Shown here piece by piece: positions 42,161-50,747 of a stretch of DNA of 64,000 bases. Origin of the DNA: Pelagimonas sp050633425 (GTDB taxonomy: Bacteria; Pseudomonadota; Alphaproteobacteria; Rhodobacterales; Rhodobacteraceae); NCBI RefSeq assembly GCF_050633425.1, contig NZ_JBOEGM010000021.1, positions 83,138 to 147,137 on the forward strand. The letters run 5' to 3'. The notes under the pieces were generated by a model. The model was not told the DNA's origin. It was given only the letters and a program-made list of their open reading frames with translations, and ran no database searches. Positions within the stretch are counted from its first letter, which is position 1, and each line of letters begins with the position of its first letter. The position numbers and the translations under genes are program-made.

Positions 42161-43342
42161 TCAACCGGCCTGAGTTTCAAGCTCGGTTGCGGCGGCGTCT
42201 AAACGAGAGATCGCTTCGTTGATGTCTTCTTTGGTGATGTTAAGGGCGGGCAACAGGCGCGCGACATTGTCGGCGGCGGGAACGGTGATGACGTCTTGGT
42301 CATATCCGGCCTGCACCACTTCGCCGACCGGAACGACACAGCGAAGACCGAGCATAAGACCAGAGCCGCGCACGTCTTCAAAGATCGTGGGATGCGAGGC
42401 CACCAGCCCTTCGAGCTTTTGGCGCAACAGACCGGCGGCTGCGTTGACATCATCTAGGAAGGCGGGTTCGGCAACGATGTCGAGAACCGCTTTGCCAACG
42501 GCGCATCCCAGCGGGTTACCACCGTAAGTGGAGCCATGGGTGCCAGCAACCATGCCGCTGGCGGCATCTTCTGTCGCGAGAACCGCCCCCAGAGGAAAGC
42601 CCCCTCCGATACCTTTGGCAACCATCATAATATCAGGCGTGATACCGGCCCATTCATGGGCAAAAAGCTTGCCTGTCCGGCCGACACCACATTGCACTTC
42701 GTCACAGATCATCAGGATGTCGCGCTCATCACAAAGGGTGCGCAGAGCCTTGAGTTCCGCATCTGGCAGAGCACGGATGCCGCCTTCGCCCTGGACAGGT
42801 TCGATCATAATTGCACCGGTGGTGTCGGTGATCGCCGCCAAAAGCGCGTCGGAATCGCGCCACGGAACCTGTGCAAAGCCGGGCAACAGCGGGCCAAAGC
42901 CCTCGACCATTTTGGGCGTGTTGACAGCGGCAATTGCTGCCGAAGATCGACCATGAAACGCCCCTTCAAAGGTGATGATATCGGTTTTGTCAGGCTGGCC
43001 TTTGTCATGCCAGTATTTGCGCGCCATTTTGATCGCCAATTCACAGGCTTCGGTGCCCGAATTGGTGAAAAACACCGTGTCCGCAAAGCTGGTTTCGACC
43101 AATTTGTCAGCCAGCGCTTGTTGCTGTGGAATGTCATAGAGGTTCGAGACGTGCCACAGGTTTTGCGCCTGATCTGTCAACGCCGTGACCAACGCCGGAT
43201 GCGCATGCCCCAAAACATTGACCGCAATGCCAGAGCCGAGATCAAGCAGGCGTCGCCCATCCACCGTGGTCAGCCAGCTGCCTTCACCTTTGGTGAACTG
43301 CAATGGGGCACGGTTATATGTCGGCAAGACGGAAGAGATCAT
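42161..43342 (-). CDS. argD: Acetylornithine aminotransferase
   Basis: 393 aa PLP enzyme, transfers the amino group to N-acetylglutamate semialdehyde. Evidence: GSGIAVNVLGHAHPALV near the N-terminus, FFTNSGTEACELAIKMAR, LMICDEVQCGVGRTGKLFAHE, and the PLP Lys in MMVAKGIGGGFPLGAVLA. The ATG at 43342 matches the family start. First gene of the argD-argF pair. The 275 bases to truA upstream hold nothing I recognise. Confidence 0.96.
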   Translation of the reverse strand: MISSVLPTYNRAPLQFTKGEGSWLTTVDGRRLLDLGSGIAVNVLGHAHPALVTALTDQAQNLWHVSNLYDIPQQQALADKLVETSFADTVFFTNSGTEACELAIKMARKYWHDKGQPDKTDIITFEGAFHGRSSAAIAAVNTPKMVEGFGPLLPGFAQVPWRDSDALLAAITDTTGAIMIEPVQGEGGIRALPDAELKALRTLCDERDILMICDEVQCGVGRTGKLFAHEWAGITPDIMMVAKGIGGGFPLGAVLATEDAASGMVAGTHGSTYGGNPLGCAVGKAVLDIVAEPAFLDDVNAAAGLLRQKLEGLVASHPTIFEDVRGSGLMLGLRCVVPVGEVVQAGYDQDVITVPAADNVARLLPALNITKEDINEAISRLDAAATELETQAG

Positions 43343-43617
43343 ATCCTTGTCCTTAGTCTGAGGCATGCGGTGGCCAGGCGGGCGAAAGCCGATTGGTGGC
43401 AAGCTGGCAGGGGCCTGTCAAGTTATGTTGGGGTGGGTGTGACGCAAAGCGGAGAAGCGCGCCTTTCGGGGCACGCTGGAGGGGAGCAAACTAGGCTCGT
43501 CGGAGAGTCGCTTTGATCAACATGAGCAGCCGTTTAGGCGGCATTGGGCAATTTGGCAAGTCGTTTTGTACAATTTTGGAGTCGGCAAGACATCTGGCAC
43601 ACCGCCCCTATCGCACA

Positions 43618-44406
43618 TCAGCCTACCCCAGATGCGAAATCCGCAAAGGGATCGTCGTCATAGCCAACCCCCATGAAATACAGCCCAACACCGGGACAAA
43701 CAGTGCCACAAGCCGCGCGATCCCGCGCCTCAAGCGCGTGTTTCATATCAATCGGATCCCATGTCCCCGAGCCGACCTGTTCGAGGGAGCCAACAATACT
43801 GCGCACCTGATTGTGCAAGAAACTTCGCGCCCTGAGGTGAAAATGGAATTCGGTTCCGGCCAATGCCGCCACCTCTTCGATCCGTATTTCGGTCATGGTT
43901 TTGACCGGCGAGTGTGCCTGACAATTCACGCTGCGAAAGGTGGTGAAGTCATGTTGGCCAATCAAATACGCCGCCGCTTCGCGCATGGGTTCAAGTTTTA
44001 ACGGATTGACCACCCGCCAGACCTGCCCCTTTTCCAGCGTCTCCGGCGCACGCCGCGACAACACCCGGAATGTGTACCGGCGCTCCGTTGCCGAAAAGCG
44101 GGCATGCCAATCATCTGCCACCCGCCGACAGGCGCGGATCGCAACAGGTGCCGGTTTGAGGTGGTAATTCAATGCCTCAGACAACCGAAATGGATCCCAA
44201 TCCTTGTCCATGTCGCAATGGGCAACCTGCCCACGGCCATGAACGCCGGTGTCGGTGCGCCCTGCCGCAGCAATCGTGTGCTCGCGTGGTTCCAGCCGGG
44301 CCAAAGCAGACTCAATTGTGCCCTGAACCGAGGTGAGATCGGCCTGGCGTTGCCACCCAACGAAAGGACGGCCATCATATTCTATCAGCAAAGCATATCT
44401 GGGCAT
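43618..44406 (-). CDS. truA: tRNA pseudouridine synthase A
   Basis: 262 aa. Catalytic Asp is in AAGRTDTGVHGRGQVAH near residues 45-61; other blocks are YALLIEYDGRPFVGWQRQ at the start, SATERRYTFRVLSR and FLHNQVRSIVGSLEQVG. It modifies U38-40 in the anticodon arm of many tRNAs. The start at 44406 is chosen because the family begins M-P-R-Y. Confidence 0.96.
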   Translation of the reverse strand: MPRYALLIEYDGRPFVGWQRQADLTSVQGTIESALARLEPREHTIAAAGRTDTGVHGRGQVAHCDMDKDWDPFRLSEALNYHLKPAPVAIRACRRVADDWHARFSATERRYTFRVLSRRAPETLEKGQVWRVVNPLKLEPMREAAAYLIGQHDFTTFRSVNCQAHSPVKTMTEIRIEEVAALAGTEFHFHLRARSFLHNQVRSIVGSLEQVGSGTWDPIDMKHALEARDRAACGTVCPGVGLYFMGVGYDDDPFADFASGVG

Positions 44407-44466
44407 GGGCGCGGCAATAGCGCGCCGCGCGCTTTGAGGCAAGCCATGGGCGCGCGGTTAGAGCGG

Positions 44467-44895
44467 TTAGAAACGCCACAAACTGTGGGCTTCTATCATT
44501 TTGGTGACAGTGCCATCTGCCTCAGCCCAATAGAACTGATATTTGTGCTCAAGAAAATCGGCCCCAGCCAGCGGCTTTTGCGCTTTGACCGCAAAGAAAT
44601 AGCGGCAGTTTTGCTCTGTACAGGCTGGCGTGTCCATCAATCTCTGTGCGACGCGGTCGCTGGCCGAGCGCACGGCTCGGCTGTTTCCCTGCCACTTTTC
44701 GCCGTCAAATTCCGCAAACCGGAATTTGTAGCGATCCACCAAGGCATGCGCGTTTTCGGATTTGCCGCCAACCAAAACGTCTTCTCCGACACTGGAATAG
44801 CGCGGGTCAGGCATAATTTTCGGGCCCAGAATATAAACCGACCAACCGATAAAGGCCGCCAAGATGATCAGTCTGAATGCCAAAATCCCGCTCAT
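44467..44895 (-). CDS. Hypothetical membrane-anchored protein
   Basis: 142 aa. One N-terminal membrane helix (GILAFRLIILAAFIGWSVYILG) and a soluble, mostly beta domain outside it, including CTEQNCRYFFAVKAQ and a C-terminal YQFYWAEADGTVTKMIEA. No family recognised. It lies between the MFS exporter and truA, all on the minus strand, 61 bases before truA. Confidence 0.65.
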   Translation of the reverse strand: MSGILAFRLIILAAFIGWSVYILGPKIMPDPRYSSVGEDVLVGGKSENAHALVDRYKFRFAEFDGEKWQGNSRAVRSASDRVAQRLMDTPACTEQNCRYFFAVKAQKPLAGADFLEHKYQFYWAEADGTVTKMIEAHSLWRF

Positions 44896-44963
44896 AACAC
44901 CACTCCTTCTGGGGGTGTTTTGCCACAGCGCTTAGCGTGACATAAGTCCGGTATTCCAGACGC

Positions 44964-46193
44964 TTAGAGACGCAATTTCCGCCAGCCATAAATCATGAGA
45001 CAGACCATCCCCAAACCTGCGCCCCAATAGGGCAAGCGTAGCGCCAATTCGCGGCCTAGTGACGGTTCAAAAACCGCAACCAAGACACCGCCGAGCATCG
45101 CGCCAATCGGAATACCGCCCCAGCCAAAGAACCGATACAGGCTATTGACGCGGCCCAACAGATCGTCGGGAATGACGCGTTGGCGATAGGATACTGTGAC
45201 GATATTCCACAAAAGCGCCGCAACGCTTTCCAAAAACAACGCCGCTGCGACCACATAGGCCGACGACGTCAATGCAATCGCAAACATCGGCAACGGAACC
45301 AGCGCCAGAGCCAACCCAAGGCTGCGCCCCTGCCCCAGCGCTTTGATTACGCGAGGGCCACCAATACCTCCGACCACGCCTCCCAAAGCGGCGGCTGTCA
45401 TCAACATCCCATGCGCCGCTGCCTCAAGGCCCAGGATTTCCTGACTGAACAGCACAACAAGGCTCATCCCCATGATCGACAACCCGTTGAGCAACCCCAG
45501 CATCAGCGCCAGTTGCAAAATCACCGGATGGGCGCGCATCCAAAGCCAGGCCTCCTGGGCCTCTTCCTTCGGGCTCCTTAACACCCGTTTTTCCCGCGCT
45601 TTGAGGCTGATACCTGCAACCAACACGGCCGCGACCGCGAAACTGACCGCATCCAGAACAAACGGCAAAGGCAAGGCGATTGCGATCAAAACACCGGCCA
45701 AAGGCGGGCCGATGAAATGGCCCATAACGTTTTCAACCGTCCATAATCGGCCATTGGCCGCTTCAAGATCATCCGCCCCGACGATGGATGGCAACAATGT
45801 TTGTGCAGCATTGTCCCGCAACACTTCGGCGCTGCCCAAGGCAAAGGCCAACCCAGCCAAAGCGACGATGTAAACGCCCTCTTGCGGCGGCGGAAACTCT
45901 GCCACCGATAGGATCAGCCCAATTACGCCAAGTGTCAGGGCAAATCGCAACCAATCGCTGCGCAAGATCAATTGCTTGCGGTCGCCTCGATCGGTGATGA
46001 CCCCGGCGGGGATGGAAAACAACAACCACGGCAACCGCACGGCCGCCGCAACCAGCGCTATCAAAACCGGATCGCGGGTGATCAAAGTCGCCAACCATGG
46101 AAAGGCCAGCGCCGAAACCCCGTCGCCCAGATTGGTCACCGCTGAGGCGGTCAGTAGTCGGCCATAACCCGGGTTTCTTGTGAACAAAGACAT
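44964..46193 (-). CDS. Major facilitator superfamily exporter
   Basis: 409 aa with about twelve hydrophobic helices. The cytoplasmic motif A is GVITDRGDRKQLILRSD between helices 2 and 3; the overall pattern (NLGDGVSALAFPWLATLITRDP) is of the MFS_3/enterobactin-exporter-like (EntS) group. It probably pumps out a small molecule; no siderophore genes are near. I start it at the ATG at 46193. The HxlR regulator upstream is on the same strand, 31 bases away, so the regulator could control both this exporter and the divergent VOC/MAPEG pair. Confidence 0.88.
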   Translation of the reverse strand: MSLFTRNPGYGRLLTASAVTNLGDGVSALAFPWLATLITRDPVLIALVAAAVRLPWLLFSIPAGVITDRGDRKQLILRSDWLRFALTLGVIGLILSVAEFPPPQEGVYIVALAGLAFALGSAEVLRDNAAQTLLPSIVGADDLEAANGRLWTVENVMGHFIGPPLAGVLIAIALPLPFVLDAVSFAVAAVLVAGISLKAREKRVLRSPKEEAQEAWLWMRAHPVILQLALMLGLLNGLSIMGMSLVVLFSQEILGLEAAAHGMLMTAAALGGVVGGIGGPRVIKALGQGRSLGLALALVPLPMFAIALTSSAYVVAAALFLESVAALLWNIVTVSYRQRVIPDDLLGRVNSLYRFFGWGGIPIGAMLGGVLVAVFEPSLGRELALRLPYWGAGLGMVCLMIYGWRKLRL

Positions 46194-46224
46194 GGGGTTA
46201 TAACTGGCGCAGGCAGTCGTGGCG

Positions 46225-46677
46225 TCAAGCCTCTCCAGCCGGCAAATCCGCATTCACCTTGTCGATTTCCGCCTCATACCACGCAATTGTGCCTTTGGGA
46301 TCACTGCGAAAGGCAGCGGCGAAACTTTCGGGGGCCTGGGTGCTGGCATCATATTCGGTTGACCACACCATCATCCCCAAAAGCGCCGGGATCAGCGCCC
46401 GCGCCTTTACTGTTGGTCGATAAAACACTTTGTTGCGCGATGTGCTGTCCACATGGCGCGTCAACATGCCGGTCTCAACCAAATGCGCGAGGCGCTTGGC
46501 CAGAATGTTTGTCGAGATGCCCTCTTCGGACGCTTGGAAATCGCCGTAATAGCGTTTGCCGTGCAAGAGCACGTCGCGCAAAAGCACAAAGCTCCATTTG
46601 TCGCCAAACACACCGGCCGCATAGCGCACCGGACAGCCATTCCAGAGGGTCTTGTCGGTTTTTGTCATGAAACGCAT
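46225..46677 (-). CDS. HxlR-family transcriptional regulator
   Basis: 150 aa. Winged-helix domain of the HxlR/MarR-like type: NGCPVRYAAGVFGDKWSFVLLRDVLLHGKRYYGDFQASEEGISTNILAKRLAHLVETG, with the conserved Cys near the N-terminus (Cys14) that in some relatives senses electrophiles or quinones. It is divergent from the VOC gene, with two palindromic sites between them. The second Met (46668) is a possible start. Confidence 0.92.
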   Translation of the reverse strand: MRFMTKTDKTLWNGCPVRYAAGVFGDKWSFVLLRDVLLHGKRYYGDFQASEEGISTNILAKRLAHLVETGMLTRHVDSTSRNKVFYRPTVKARALIPALLGMMVWSTEYDASTQAPESFAAAFRSDPKGTIAWYEAEIDKVNADLPAGEA

Positions 46678-46692
46678 GTAGCGCGAAATTCA

Positions 46693-46713
46693 TCACTTGC
46701 AAAATAAAAGTGA
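46693..46713. promoter_or_regulatory. Imperfect palindrome, candidate HxlR operator 1
   Basis: TCACTTGCAAAATAAAAGTGA shares TCACTTGCAA with the second site at 46727 and has TCACTT/AAGTGA ends. It lies 15 bases upstream of the HxlR start. Confidence 0.65.
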
Positions 46714-46728
46714 ACTGCGCATCATCTC

Positions 46729-46745
46729 ACTTGCAATTTGCAAGT
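46729..46745. promoter_or_regulatory. Perfect palindrome, candidate HxlR operator 2
   Basis: ACTTGCAA-T-TTGCAAGT is exactly symmetric and is preceded by TC, so TCACTTGCAA is repeated 34 bases after site 1. Both sites lie between the HxlR and VOC starts. Confidence 0.72.
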
Positions 46746-46770
46746 AATGTTCCCAACAGGAGAAACCCAT

Positions 46771-47115
46771 ATGTCTTCCCCCTTTGTCTGGTTCGATAAT
46801 ATCAGCGCTGAGCGCGGCAAAACCACCGACTTTCTGTCTCAAAACTTTGGCTGGAGCACCCAAGATATCGGCCCTATGACCTTTCTGACCACCTCAGGCG
46901 ACATGCCCTTTGCGGCAACCTGCGACGAGATGCCCGGCATCTCGGGCTGGGTGCCCTATATCGAAGTTCAGGACCTGAACCTCGAAACCGACAAAGCCAG
47001 AACCAACGGAGCCGAGGTGATTGCCGAAAATTTGGTAGGACCAGCGGGCACAGCGACATTTCTGCGCGATCCCGGTGGGTCCGTTTTGGCGATCTGGAAA
47101 AGGGCGGCGTCATGA
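46771..47115 (+). CDS. VOC-family (glyoxalase/bleomycin-resistance fold) protein
   Basis: 114 aa. Start PFVWFDNISAERGKTTDFLSQNFGW and end FLRDPGGSVLAIWK show a vicinal-oxygen-chelate fold, used for metal-dependent enzymes or binding proteins handling small electrophiles and antibiotics. CAGGAGAAACCC precedes the ATG. The stop overlaps the MAPEG start by ATGA, so the two are coupled. The divergent HxlR regulator probably controls it. Confidence 0.85.
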   Translation: MSSPFVWFDNISAERGKTTDFLSQNFGWSTQDIGPMTFLTTSGDMPFAATCDEMPGISGWVPYIEVQDLNLETDKARTNGAEVIAENLVGPAGTATFLRDPGGSVLAIWKRAAS

Positions 47116-47498
47116 CCCCAGCGATCACGCTCTACTTTGTCGCCGGTTTCGCGCTGATGCATGTGGTGATCACAATGCTTGTCGGTGCAGCCCGCGTGCC
47201 CAACCAGATACACTTTTACGATGACGGTGATCTGGATTTACGTCGCAACATGCGCGCCCATGCGAATTTCACCGAAAATGCCCCCATCGCGCTGATTGCC
47301 ATGGCCGCAGCAGAGATTTCCGGCACCGATCAGATGTGGATTTTGACCGGTGGGCTGGTGCTATGCGTCGGGCGGTTGATGCACTATCACATCATTCGCA
47401 CCAAGGGCTGGGGGCCGACGCGCGCCCTGTCGATGCTGCTGACGCTCATCCCGGTCGCGGCGTTCGCCGGGCTGACGGTGTGGAATCAAGCCCAATAA
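47112..47498 (+). CDS. MAPEG-family membrane protein
   Basis: 128 aa with four hydrophobic helices. The segments RRNMRAHANFTENAPIALIAMAAAE and GRLMHYHIIRTKGWGPTRALSMLL match the membrane-associated eicosanoid/glutathione metabolism (MAPEG) family, whose bacterial members may be glutathione transferases or peroxidases. It is coupled to the VOC gene, suggesting a small detoxification unit under HxlR control. Substrate unknown. Confidence 0.87.
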   Translation: MTPAITLYFVAGFALMHVVITMLVGAARVPNQIHFYDDGDLDLRRNMRAHANFTENAPIALIAMAAAEISGTDQMWILTGGLVLCVGRLMHYHIIRTKGWGPTRALSMLLTLIPVAAFAGLTVWNQAQ

Positions 47499-47637
47499 CC
47501 CTTGGGTAACCCATGTGTGCCCCTTGGGCCCGGCTGCAGAGGCGGTCGGGCTCGACAATTCCCCGTGCCTGCCCTCTGGTTGTTCTTGTCAGGGATGATT
47601 AAGTTACGATCAAGTTCAGGTGAAGAGGCGGGATTTC

Positions 47638-49053
47638 ATGGTGATTGGCGCAATTGCGGATTCGGTAAGCCGCAGTGTGGGCAATGTGACGGACACCCTG
47701 TCCGAAGCGTTCTTGGAACCAACCATACGTCTTGGTGTGACCGGCTTGGCACGGGCGGGCAAGACGGTTTTTATCACCTCATTGGTGGCCAACCTTATGG
47801 ATCGTGGCCGCATGTCACAACTGGTGGCGCAATCCGAAGGGCGGATATTATCCGCCTATCTTCAGCCGCAACCAGATGACACAATCCCCCGTTTTGACTA
47901 CGAAAATCACCTTGGCGATTTGACATCGCGCCAGCCGACATGGCCCGACAGCACGCGCTCGGTTTCCGAATTGCGCCTGTCGCTCAAGGTAAAACCCACT
48001 GGGATGCTGTCCGGTTTTCAAGGCCCGCGCACGATCCATCTGGACATCGTCGATTACCCCGGCGAATGGCTTTTGGATCTGTCGTTGCTTGATAAATCCT
48101 ACGCCGATTGGTCGTCTGAAATGCTGACCCGCATGGCCCATCGCCCCGACGGCCCTGCCTATGTCGACATGGCGAGCGCCGAAGACAGCACCCAACCGTT
48201 GGATGAAACCCGCGCCCGTGCTTTGGCGCAGACCTATACCGAGGCCTTGCATGTGGCCCGCAAAGCCGGGTTTTCCGACTGCTCTCCGGGGCGGTTCTTG
48301 TTGCCCGGCGAATTGGCTGGCTCGCCTGTTTTGACCTTTGCGCCGTTGCCGCCCAAAGGAACGGTTCCGCGCAAATCGCTTTGGCGCGAGATGGAGCGCC
48401 GTTTTGAATCCTATAAATCCCGCGTAGTGAAACCGTTCTTTCGCGATCACTTTTCGCGGATTGATCGGCAGGTTGTTTTGGTGGATGCGCTGGGTGCGAT
48501 CCATGCGGGCCCGCGCGCTGTCGAAGATTTGCGCCAGACGATGGCAGATATTCTCACCGCCTATCGCCCCGGCGCGAACGCGTTTTTGACCAATCTATTG
48601 CTGGGCAAAAGGGTCGAAAAAATCCTCTTCGCGGCCACCAAAGCCGATCATTTGCATCACAGTCAGCACCCGCAATTGACCGGCATTATGGAGGCCATGA
48701 CACGCGAGGCACGTGATCGGGCGCGATTTGCCGGTGCGGAAACCCAAGCCCTGTCGCTGGCCAGCCTGCGCGCCACCACCGAACAAACGATTGCCCATGC
48801 GGGCCGCGATTTGGACTGCGTACGCGGCACATTGTTAGAGACTGGAAAACAAGCGGCGTTTTACCCCGGTGCCCTGCCCGAAGACCCGGCGCATCTGCTT
48901 GGTCCGGCGCGGGATGGGGCCGAAGACTGGCTCGGTCAGGACTATGAAGTGATGAATTTTGCACCGGCCCTGCTCACCCTCAAGCCGGGGATTGGCCCGC
49001 CGCATATCCGACTGGATCGCGCTGCGCAGTTCCTGATTGGCGACAAACTATGA
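47638..49053 (+). CDS. ycjX: YcjX-family (DUF463) predicted ATPase/GTPase
   Basis: 471 aa. P-loop GLARAGKTVFITSLVANL near residue 36; other family blocks are DIVDYPGEWLLDL, VLVDALGAIHAG and FAATKADHLHHSQHP. In gammaproteobacteria ycjX and ycjF belong to the phage-shock regulon. I prefer the ATG at 47638 (AGGCGGG upstream) to the GTG six codons before. A GNAT gene overlaps its end (ATGA), and ycjF follows. Confidence 0.93.
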   Translation: MVIGAIADSVSRSVGNVTDTLSEAFLEPTIRLGVTGLARAGKTVFITSLVANLMDRGRMSQLVAQSEGRILSAYLQPQPDDTIPRFDYENHLGDLTSRQPTWPDSTRSVSELRLSLKVKPTGMLSGFQGPRTIHLDIVDYPGEWLLDLSLLDKSYADWSSEMLTRMAHRPDGPAYVDMASAEDSTQPLDETRARALAQTYTEALHVARKAGFSDCSPGRFLLPGELAGSPVLTFAPLPPKGTVPRKSLWREMERRFESYKSRVVKPFFRDHFSRIDRQVVLVDALGAIHAGPRAVEDLRQTMADILTAYRPGANAFLTNLLLGKRVEKILFAATKADHLHHSQHPQLTGIMEAMTREARDRARFAGAETQALSLASLRATTEQTIAHAGRDLDCVRGTLLETGKQAAFYPGALPEDPAHLLGPARDGAEDWLGQDYEVMNFAPALLTLKPGIGPPHIRLDRAAQFLIGDKL

Positions 49054-49580
49054 GCGGCATCTACTTGCGACCGTCCCACGCGCTTGATGCCAGCAAACTC
49101 GGGGCGATGTTCACCCAAGCAGTGACATCAAGAGAGTGGAAGCCCCGGTTGCATAGTGCTGCCCAAGACATCGCCCATGCAAGCGAGATGATAGAGCGTG
49201 GATGGATCACGGTTGCCCAAGACGAAACCGGTGTGATCACCGGGTTTATCTCGCGCCATGGAACCTATGTGCATGCACTCTTTGTGGCCGAAGCGTACCA
49301 AGGGGCCGGTGTTGGCCGTGCCTTGGTGGACGACGCCAAAAGCAAAGTCCCGAGCTTGGATCTCTGGACCTTTGTCGCAAATCACCGCGCCTTGCAGTTT
49401 TATGACCGAGCCGGATTTAAAGAGGTTGAGCGCACCGATGGCACAGGCAACGAAGAACAACTGCCTGACGTGCACCTGCGATGGCACAAGTCCAAAACGG
49501 CCGAAAAACCGATGCACGCCGCACAATCAGCCCAAGCAAAACAACACACTCTAGCCGAGACCGAGGATACATATGACTGA
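49050..49580 (+). CDS. GNAT-family N-acetyltransferase
   Basis: 176 aa. The acetyl-CoA loop is VAEAYQGAGVGRALVDDAKS near 83-102, followed by LWTFVANHRALQFYDRAGFKEVERTDG, the usual GNAT beta-bulge and final helix-strand. The last 35 residues are a charged, probably unstructured tail. The target amine is unknown. It is inserted between ycjX and ycjF, with start overlapping the former by four bases and end overlapping the latter by eight, implying one translated unit. Confidence 0.9.
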   Translation: MSGIYLRPSHALDASKLGAMFTQAVTSREWKPRLHSAAQDIAHASEMIERGWITVAQDETGVITGFISRHGTYVHALFVAEAYQGAGVGRALVDDAKSKVPSLDLWTFVANHRALQFYDRAGFKEVERTDGTGNEEQLPDVHLRWHKSKTAEKPMHAAQSAQAKQHTLAETEDTYD

Positions 49581-50586
49581 TCCCAAAGGCCCCGTCCTCA
49601 TCCCTCTCGATGATGACAGCACTACCGCGCCGTCCCCCTCTGAGGCTCCCCCGGTTCCCGACGCATCCTATGCCCTGCCTCCACAGGGTCAGGCCATGGC
49701 AACAGCGGCGACACTTGCCGCGCGGGAGCCCTCAAAACTGGCCCGTTGGTTTTGGCGGCTGCTCTTGACGTTGCTTGGAACAGTGATCTCGATTGCTGCG
49801 TGGAACTATGCCACGGCGCTGATCGTTGCCAACCCGATTTTGGGCTGGGCAGTCACTGGGTTGATTGCGGTTTTTGTGTTGGTTTGCCTCCTGATCGCCC
49901 TCAAAGAGCTGTCGGCTTTTGCCCGTCTGTCGCGGATCGACGCCTTGCACCGCGCGGCTGATAGTGCGTTGGCCAACGAAGATCTCGACGGCGCACGCAA
50001 GGTCACAGCGCAGCTTTTGTCACTTTATAACGGTCGCGATGATACGCGCTGGGGGGCTGAACGCTTGACTGAGCGCAAAGAGGAAATCTTTGATGCCTCT
50101 GGCCTGCTTGGGTTGGCCGAAACCGAATTGCTTGTCCCGCTCGACATCGCCGCCCAGCGCGAAGTCGAAGCCGCAGCACGCCAAGTTGCGACAGTCACCG
50201 CGCTTGTGCCAATTGCCCTGGCGGATGTGGCCACAGCGCTGACTGCGAACCTGCGAATGATCCGCCGGATCGCCGAAATCTATGGCGGTCGATCTGGCAC
50301 CTTGGGCAGCTGGCGATTAACCCGGGCTGTGATGTCCCATCTGGTTGCCACCGGTGCGGTTGCCGTTGGGGATGATATGCTTGAGCCGATCTTGGGCGGC
50401 GGGTTGCTTGGGAAACTGTCTCGCCGATTTGGCGAGGGGTTGGTCAATGGTTCATTGACCGCGCGGGTTGGTGTCGCCGCCATCGAAGTGTGCCGCCCCC
50501 TGCCTTTTACAGCCACGAAACGCCCGTCGGTCAGCCAAATCATCCGACAGGCTTTGGGCGGCCTGTTTTCATCGGACAAGTCCTAG
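49573..50586 (+). CDS. ycjF: YcjF-family (UPF0283) membrane protein
   Basis: 337 aa. A Pro/Ser-rich N-terminus leads to two membrane helices (LLLTLLGTVISIAAWNYATALIV and LGWAVTGLIAVFVLVCLLIAL), then a cytoplasmic helical domain with a hydrophobic hairpin (TALVPIALADVATALTANLRMIRRI) typical of YcjF/TIGR01620. It ends with the third gene of the ycjX-GNAT-ycjF unit. The role may be in envelope stress. A composite palindromic repeat begins 11 bases after its stop. Confidence 0.92.
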   Translation: MTDPKGPVLIPLDDDSTTAPSPSEAPPVPDASYALPPQGQAMATAATLAAREPSKLARWFWRLLLTLLGTVISIAAWNYATALIVANPILGWAVTGLIAVFVLVCLLIALKELSAFARLSRIDALHRAADSALANEDLDGARKVTAQLLSLYNGRDDTRWGAERLTERKEEIFDASGLLGLAETELLVPLDIAAQREVEAAARQVATVTALVPIALADVATALTANLRMIRRIAEIYGGRSGTLGSWRLTRAVMSHLVATGAVAVGDDMLEPILGGGLLGKLSRRFGEGLVNGSLTARVGVAAIEVCRPLPFTATKRPSVSQIIRQALGGLFSSDKS

Positions 50587-50596
50587 GCGCGCGCAC

Positions 50597-50641
50597 CCAA
50601 ATTCCAACAATGGAATTGGCAAAACCCGTGCAAGGGTTTTG
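50597..50641 (+). repeat. Composite two-hairpin palindromic element (copy 2), after ycjF
   Basis: AATTCCA-ACAA-TGGAATT followed after GG by CAAAACCCGTG and CAAGGGTTTTG. It has the same two stems, in the same order relative to the upstream gene, as the element after argF, with a few base changes. Confidence 0.8.
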
Positions 50642-50747
50642 TCAGCGCGTGTCTCGGAGGCTGTGCCAATTAAGGTCAGGTTTGCCGCACCTTTCCCGGG
50701 GCTCCTTGGCACGTTAGCGTTGTCCAAACCGCGTGGGATCAAAATTT

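Noticed and set aside
42536..43516. 326-codon open frame antisense to argD
   Set aside because: Fully covered by a well-supported argD; the translation is Arg/His-rich without a domain.
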